Source: Candidatus Amulumruptor caecigallinarius (GTDB lineage: Bacteria > Bacteroidota > Bacteroidia > Bacteroidales > Muribaculaceae). Taken from it: a DNA stretch of 64,000 nt. Shown piece by piece: positions 60,552 to 64,000 of the stretch (positions are counted from its first letter, which is position 1; every line of letters begins with the position of its first letter). Location of the stretch: NCBI GenBank assembly GCA_944321825.1, contig CALUMU010000012.1, positions 1 through 64,000 of the forward strand, read 5' to 3'. Below the pieces are notes generated by a model, which was not told where the DNA came from, did not search any database, and saw only the letters and a list, made by a program, of their open reading frames with translations. A program made the position numbers and the translations under genes.

Positions 60552-61973
60552 ATGGTAAATCGAGTCCTTATCCGCATGAAGGTTGTGCAGATGCTGTATT
60601 CCTATCTGCTGACACGCAATCAGTTTAAAATCCAGGATGCCCCTGCAAATCCTACCAAGGATCAGTCATTCGCATATTCGGTCTATATAGATTCGCTGTT
60701 GTTGATGCTGGAGCTGTCGGGTTACCGTGTCGCTCCTGATCAGGTGAAGCTGGCCATCCCTGTCAATCCGCGCCTCAACCAGTCAGGCATCATACGTGCG
60801 CTGGCTGCCAATGACGACATACGCACGATAATCAACCGTAGCAATTCGTCAATCAAGAATTTCGACTCCGCTCTGTCGGACATATATAATGCTGTAATCT
60901 CCTCAGACCTTTACAAGAAATACCTGCGGGCCCGCAACAGGGGCGTAAAGGAGGATGTGCAGTTCTGGACTGTAATGTTCAAGACCGTTATCGAGAAGAG
61001 CGCCGCCTTTCAGCAGTCGGCGCGTAAAAGCGACAGTTTTACGCTCAACGGCATGGAACTCGGCATCGAAAACCTCATCAAGACGCTCGAAGAGTTTGAC
61101 GGCGAACACTCAGGATTTGCCGAAGCACGCAATTCTCTCGACCGTTCACTCGGCAAGGCATACCAGTTGTACCATGCACTCCTGACCCTCCCGGTGGAGA
61201 TTACCCGCTATTACGACCTCCAGCTTGACAATGCCCGCAATAAGTATCTCCCCACCAATCAGGACCTCAATCCTGACACGAGGCTTATAGACAACCGTCT
61301 TGTCAAGCTCATCGCCGAAAACGAATCCATCAGAGCGTATGCCGACGAGCATCCCGGCGAGTGGACTGATGACACCGACCTGTTGGCCCATCTGCTTAAA
61401 CGCATACTTGAGTCGGATGAATATAAGCAGTATATGGAGCTTCCGGCCACCGATCTGAATGACGATTGCGATTTCTGGCGGCAGGTGATGAAGTCGATTA
61501 TCCTCCCGGACGATGACTTTGCGGAGGTGCTGGAATCAAAGTCGGTGTATTGGAACGACGATTTGGACATTATGGGCACGTTTGCGCTCAAGACTCTGCG
61601 TAAGTTTGCGAGTGCATCAGGTAAGGATCCTGTGCTCCCTCAGTATAAGGACGACGAAGATGCTCGTTTCGGTGCTGACCTGTTTGTCAATGTCGTGGAA
61701 CACTATGACGAATACCGCGACATGGTACACCACTATGTCGACAATCAGGCATGGGATTCCGAGCGGTTGGCATTTATGGATGTTGTCATCATGGCCACTG
61801 CCATCGCCGAGATGCTCAATTATCCACAGATACCTATCCCGGTGACCCTCAATGAGTATATAGAGATAGCCAACAGCTACAGTACGCCACGGAGCGGTAA
61901 ATTTATCAACGGAGTGCTTTTCTCTATCATCAACCATCTTAAAGAGGAGGGCAGGCTGGTACGAAATAATTGA
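60552..61973 (+). CDS. nusB: Transcription antitermination factor NusB, extended by a duplication
   Basis: The 473-residue protein begins VNRVLIRMKVVQMLYSYLL and ends with the NusB core (FMDVVIMATAIAEML, PVTLNEYIEIANSYSTP, SGKFINGVLFSII). NusB binds boxA RNA with NusE in rRNA antitermination. Bacteroidota NusB proteins are typically near 300 residues. Here residues about 74-182 and 245-352 align with each other (shared I..SD.YK.Y, D..FW...K..I, KTL..F), so an internal block has been duplicated. It follows the candidate RNA by 43 bp. Confidence 0.9.
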   Translation: MVNRVLIRMKVVQMLYSYLLTRNQFKIQDAPANPTKDQSFAYSVYIDSLLLMLELSGYRVAPDQVKLAIPVNPRLNQSGIIRALAANDDIRTIINRSNSSIKNFDSALSDIYNAVISSDLYKKYLRARNRGVKEDVQFWTVMFKTVIEKSAAFQQSARKSDSFTLNGMELGIENLIKTLEEFDGEHSGFAEARNSLDRSLGKAYQLYHALLTLPVEITRYYDLQLDNARNKYLPTNQDLNPDTRLIDNRLVKLIAENESIRAYADEHPGEWTDDTDLLAHLLKRILESDEYKQYMELPATDLNDDCDFWRQVMKSIILPDDDFAEVLESKSVYWNDDLDIMGTFALKTLRKFASASGKDPVLPQYKDDEDARFGADLFVNVVEHYDEYRDMVHHYVDNQAWDSERLAFMDVVIMATAIAEMLNYPQIPIPVTLNEYIEIANSYSTPRSGKFINGVLFSIINHLKEEGRLVRNN

Positions 61974-62016
61974 AAAATTTAACAATTATTATTTCAGCCC
62001 CTCACGATAGTTTCAT

Positions 62017-62024
62017 TACCTTTG
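62017..62024 (+). promoter_or_regulatory. -7 box of yajC (TACCTTTG)
   Basis: A perfect TAnnTTTG 51 nt before the yajC ATG; the -33 position reads TTTCAG. It would drive yajC, the YbbR gene and coaE. Confidence 0.65.
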
Positions 62025-62075
62025 TGACTGAAAGAATTAACTCATAAATTTTATTTATCACTTTATTGTAATTTT

Positions 62076-62411
62076 ATGCTTTTCAATCTTATAGCCCTTG
62101 ATGGCGCTGCTGGAGCAGGAGGTATGGTGAATATGCTCATGATTGTGGGCTTGATTGTTGTGTTTTATTTCTTCATGATTCGTCCGCAGCAGAAGAAGCA
62201 GAAGGAAATACGCAAATTCCGCGAAGCTATCCAGAAAGGCGACCAGGTAATTTCAGCCGGCGGCATCTATGGCAAGGTAAAAGACATCAAAGACACATAC
62301 ATCATATTGGAAGTCGACAAAGGCTTCACTATCCGCGTCGACAAGGGTTCCATATATCCTTCGGCTCTTGACATAGAGGCTACAGGCAGCAACCCTGAGG
62401 AGAAGAAATAA
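62076..62411 (+). CDS. yajC: Preprotein translocase subunit YajC
   Basis: The 111-residue protein has an N-terminal membrane helix (VNMLMIVGLIVVFYFFMI). The YajC hallmark RPQQKKQKEIRKFREAIQKGDQVISAGGIYG follows, here split as RPQQKKQKE and GDQVISAGGIYGKV. It associates with SecDF in the inner membrane. It ends in a charged tail. Confidence 0.95.
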   Translation: MLFNLIALDGAAGAGGMVNMLMIVGLIVVFYFFMIRPQQKKQKEIRKFREAIQKGDQVISAGGIYGKVKDIKDTYIILEVDKGFTIRVDKGSIYPSALDIEATGSNPEEKK

Positions 62412-62436
62412 TCCGGGATTATGATGTCACCGAGTC

Positions 62437-63429
62437 ATGGCGTCAGATAATCCTATATATGACAAGATAAAGCAGGCTCACGCCTCGTTGACCACAGCGG
62501 CACGTTCTTCCAAAGGGAAGGACGTGCTGATGTATCTTTTGTTTGTCCTGATAGCAGCGGTGTTTTGGCTGCTCCTGTCGCTTGACTCGGAGGTGACCAA
62601 GGACTATGAGATACCGATTGAAATAGTCGAAGTCCCCGACAGTGTACATCTTTTGGGCAATGTTCCGCCGGCAATCAATGTGGCGGTCAGAGGTAAGGGC
62701 GCACAACTTATCCGCTATGAGTGGGGAGGGATGCCCAAGCTGGTTCTTAAATTCAAGGACTACGCTTCGCCTGACGAGCGGATATCCATATCGCGCATAC
62801 GGCTGGATGCGCGTCTGAGGGACTATTTCGGCAATGGTGTCGTCGTCAATAATATCAAGCCCGATACCATCGGGGTGGCTTACACTACCAATCCGGGAAT
62901 CAAAATGCCGCTGCATATAGTGGCCGACATCAAGCCCGATTTGCAATACACTTTGAGCGGACCTGTGACGGCGAGCACCGATACGGTGACCGTCTACTCC
63001 ATGGATGCGCTTCCTGCGGATATGAAGTATGTAGTGACAGAGCCTGTGGCTATGTCGGGAGTCAAAGATACCACTCAGGTCAGCGTTGCGGTTAAGGCTA
63101 TAGCCAATGCTAAGATAGTCCCGGCTACGGTCGATGTCACCATACCTGTAGAACCCCTCATATCCAAGCGCCGTCAGGCTACGATAGATGTGGTCGGATT
63201 ACCGGCTCATACCTCCTTGATTACTTTCCCTTCAAAGGTGACGTTTTCATATCTTGTCCCCATGAGTGTCTACAACAAAGATTTCCCATTGAGGGCATAT
63301 GTGGACTATGATGATGTGAACACTGTGACTAATAAGATACCTGTTCGTATCGGTGCAGTCCCCCCGGTTTTCTCTGGCGTGGCTGTGATGCCTGACAGTG
63401 TCGAGTACATCATCGAGAGGGTTGATTAA
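62437..63429 (+). CDS. YbbR-domain membrane protein
   Basis: The 330-residue protein has one membrane helix near 30-48 (VLMYLLFVLIAAVFWLLLS) and then repeated YbbR-like beta units (LLGNVPPAINVAVRGKG; YTLSGPVTASTDTVTVYS; VTVEPVAM-type VVTEPVAMSGVKDTTQV). YbbR domains (as in CdaR) are extracytoplasmic; CdaR regulates the cyclic-di-AMP synthase CdaA. No cdaA lies nearby here. It is 25 bp after yajC and 15 bp before coaE, so it is co-transcribed. Confidence 0.85.
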   Translation: MASDNPIYDKIKQAHASLTTAARSSKGKDVLMYLLFVLIAAVFWLLLSLDSEVTKDYEIPIEIVEVPDSVHLLGNVPPAINVAVRGKGAQLIRYEWGGMPKLVLKFKDYASPDERISISRIRLDARLRDYFGNGVVVNNIKPDTIGVAYTTNPGIKMPLHIVADIKPDLQYTLSGPVTASTDTVTVYSMDALPADMKYVVTEPVAMSGVKDTTQVSVAVKAIANAKIVPATVDVTIPVEPLISKRRQATIDVVGLPAHTSLITFPSKVTFSYLVPMSVYNKDFPLRAYVDYDDVNTVTNKIPVRIGAVPPVFSGVAVMPDSVEYIIERVD

Positions 63430-63444
63430 GAAACAGTTTCTTAG

Positions 63445-64000
63445 ATGAGTATAATTGCTATAACCGGAGGCATAGGGTCGGGCAAAAGTGCGGTGTCGCG
63501 TATGCTGTCGGTAATGGGGATGTTGGTGTATGACTGTGACAGCCGTGCAAAATCTCTGATGGACCGTTCGGACAACATCAAGCGGCGTATCGCTACGGAG
63601 ATTTCGCCAGATTGCATATCGTCCGACAACACCATTGATCGCGGACTCTTGTCACGTTATGTATTCAATGACGCTGGAGCCTTGGACCGGCTCAACAAGA
63701 TAGTACATGGAGCTGTGAGGGAGGACTTCAATAGGTGGTGTGTGCGTCATAAAGACAATCCGATGCTGTTTGTCGAGACGGCAATTCTCTATCAGAGCGG
63801 CATGGACTCCATGGTCGATGGAGTGTGGGAGGTCGTTGCGTCAGAGGATACCCGTGTGGCAAGGGTTATGGCCAGGAATCATTGTCCGGCATCTGAAGTA
63901 AAGGCCCGGATAAGTTCGCAAAATTCATTTATCCCGCGATATAAGCATCCACGCACCATATATATCGACAACGACGGGTCGAAGGCTTTGTTGCCGCAGG
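63445..64000 (+). CDS. coaE: Dephospho-CoA kinase, 3' end outside the window
   Basis: The ATG at 63445 opens IIAITGGIGSGKSAVSRML, the P-loop of dephospho-CoA kinase. YDCDSRAKSLM, LDRLNKIVHGAVREDF and VETAILYQSGMD follow. It phosphorylates dephospho-CoA in the last step of CoA synthesis. The frame is open to the window edge with about 185 codons visible, close to the usual length of about 200. A small palindrome (TAAGAA/TTCTTA) spans the preceding YbbR stop codon. Confidence 0.94.
   Translation, partial: MSIIAITGGIGSGKSAVSRMLSVMGMLVYDCDSRAKSLMDRSDNIKRRIATEISPDCISSDNTIDRGLLSRYVFNDAGALDRLNKIVHGAVREDFNRWCVRHKDNPMLFVETAILYQSGMDSMVDGVWEVVASEDTRVARVMARNHCPASEVKARISSQNSFIPRYKHPRTIYIDNDGSKALLPQ

Noticed and set aside
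1-64000. CRISPR arrays, prophage, rRNA operons or toxin-antitoxin pairs
   Set aside because: No regularly spaced repeats, phage structural genes, rRNA sequence or recognisable toxin-antitoxin pair were found on either strand.

Overview
The window is a chromosomal segment of a Bacteroidales bacterium, most likely a gut Muribaculaceae relative. Genus-level placement is inference. The supporting signs are the Bacteroidota promoter form (TTG, about 20 nt, then TAnnTTTG) found repeatedly upstream of genes, start codons without Shine-Dalgarno sequences, a TonB-dependent receptor of the Bacteroidota type, BACON/Big_2 and DUF1573/DUF4831 proteins, and the long Bacteroidota-type NusB. Most of the window is dense housekeeping sequence; the only part that looks accessory by base composition is about 13.0-18.9 kb.

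Layout. 0-0.4 kb: three identical tRNA-Val(TAC) genes, the first cut by the window edge. 0.4-1.5 kb (+): a DUF486 membrane protein and recR. 1.5-12.9 kb (-): comEC, a YeiH-type transporter, aroE, an S4-domain protein, pth, rplY/ctc, the trkA/trkH potassium system, a secreted EEP-fold phosphoesterase and an ABC-F ATPase. 13.0-18.9 kb (+): an AT-richer block with a DUF4143 ATPase, a Crp/Fnr-like regulator, a membrane-spanning TPR-HTH protein and a TonB-dependent receptor. 19.0-21.8 kb (-): a ClC protein overlapping a glycosyltransferase. 21.9-26.9 kb (+): glyS, then lemA, an FKBP lipoprotein, an AmgK-like kinase fused to a RapZ C-terminal domain, and a MurU-like nucleotidyltransferase, which together look like a cell-wall amino-sugar salvage unit.

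27.0-37.2 kb (-): an ECF sigma factor, a likely anti-sigma factor and a Spy-like protein, followed by a giant alpha-2-macroglobulin, two DUF1573 proteins and MeaB with a His-rich N terminus. 37.4-39.2 kb (+): a decayed LTA-synthase-like sulfatase with an apparent frameshift and an in-frame TAG. 39.2-45.6 kb (-): a nucleoside phosphorylase, dprA, a thioesterase, and the acyl-CoA dehydrogenase/EtfA/EtfB operon. 45.8-54.6 kb: a TPR protein, tRNA-Cys (+), a degenerate aspartyl-protease-like protein, a BACON/Big_2 lipoprotein, a CpsB-type phosphatase, DUF4831 and nnr. 54.7-64 kb: hpt, adk, an LptF/G permease (-), tgt (-), an aquaporin, a secreted protein of unknown function, a candidate structured RNA, nusB, yajC, a YbbR-domain gene and the start of coaE.

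The observations most worth a second look are: a promoter-driven, foldable RNA of about 128 nt just upstream of nusB; an internal duplication inside NusB; the kinase-RapZ fusion beside MurU; a Tgt that has lost two of four zinc ligands; the decayed sulfatase; and two genes whose -7 box sits so close to the ATG that their mRNAs should be leaderless. No CRISPR array, insertion sequence, prophage or rRNA was seen.
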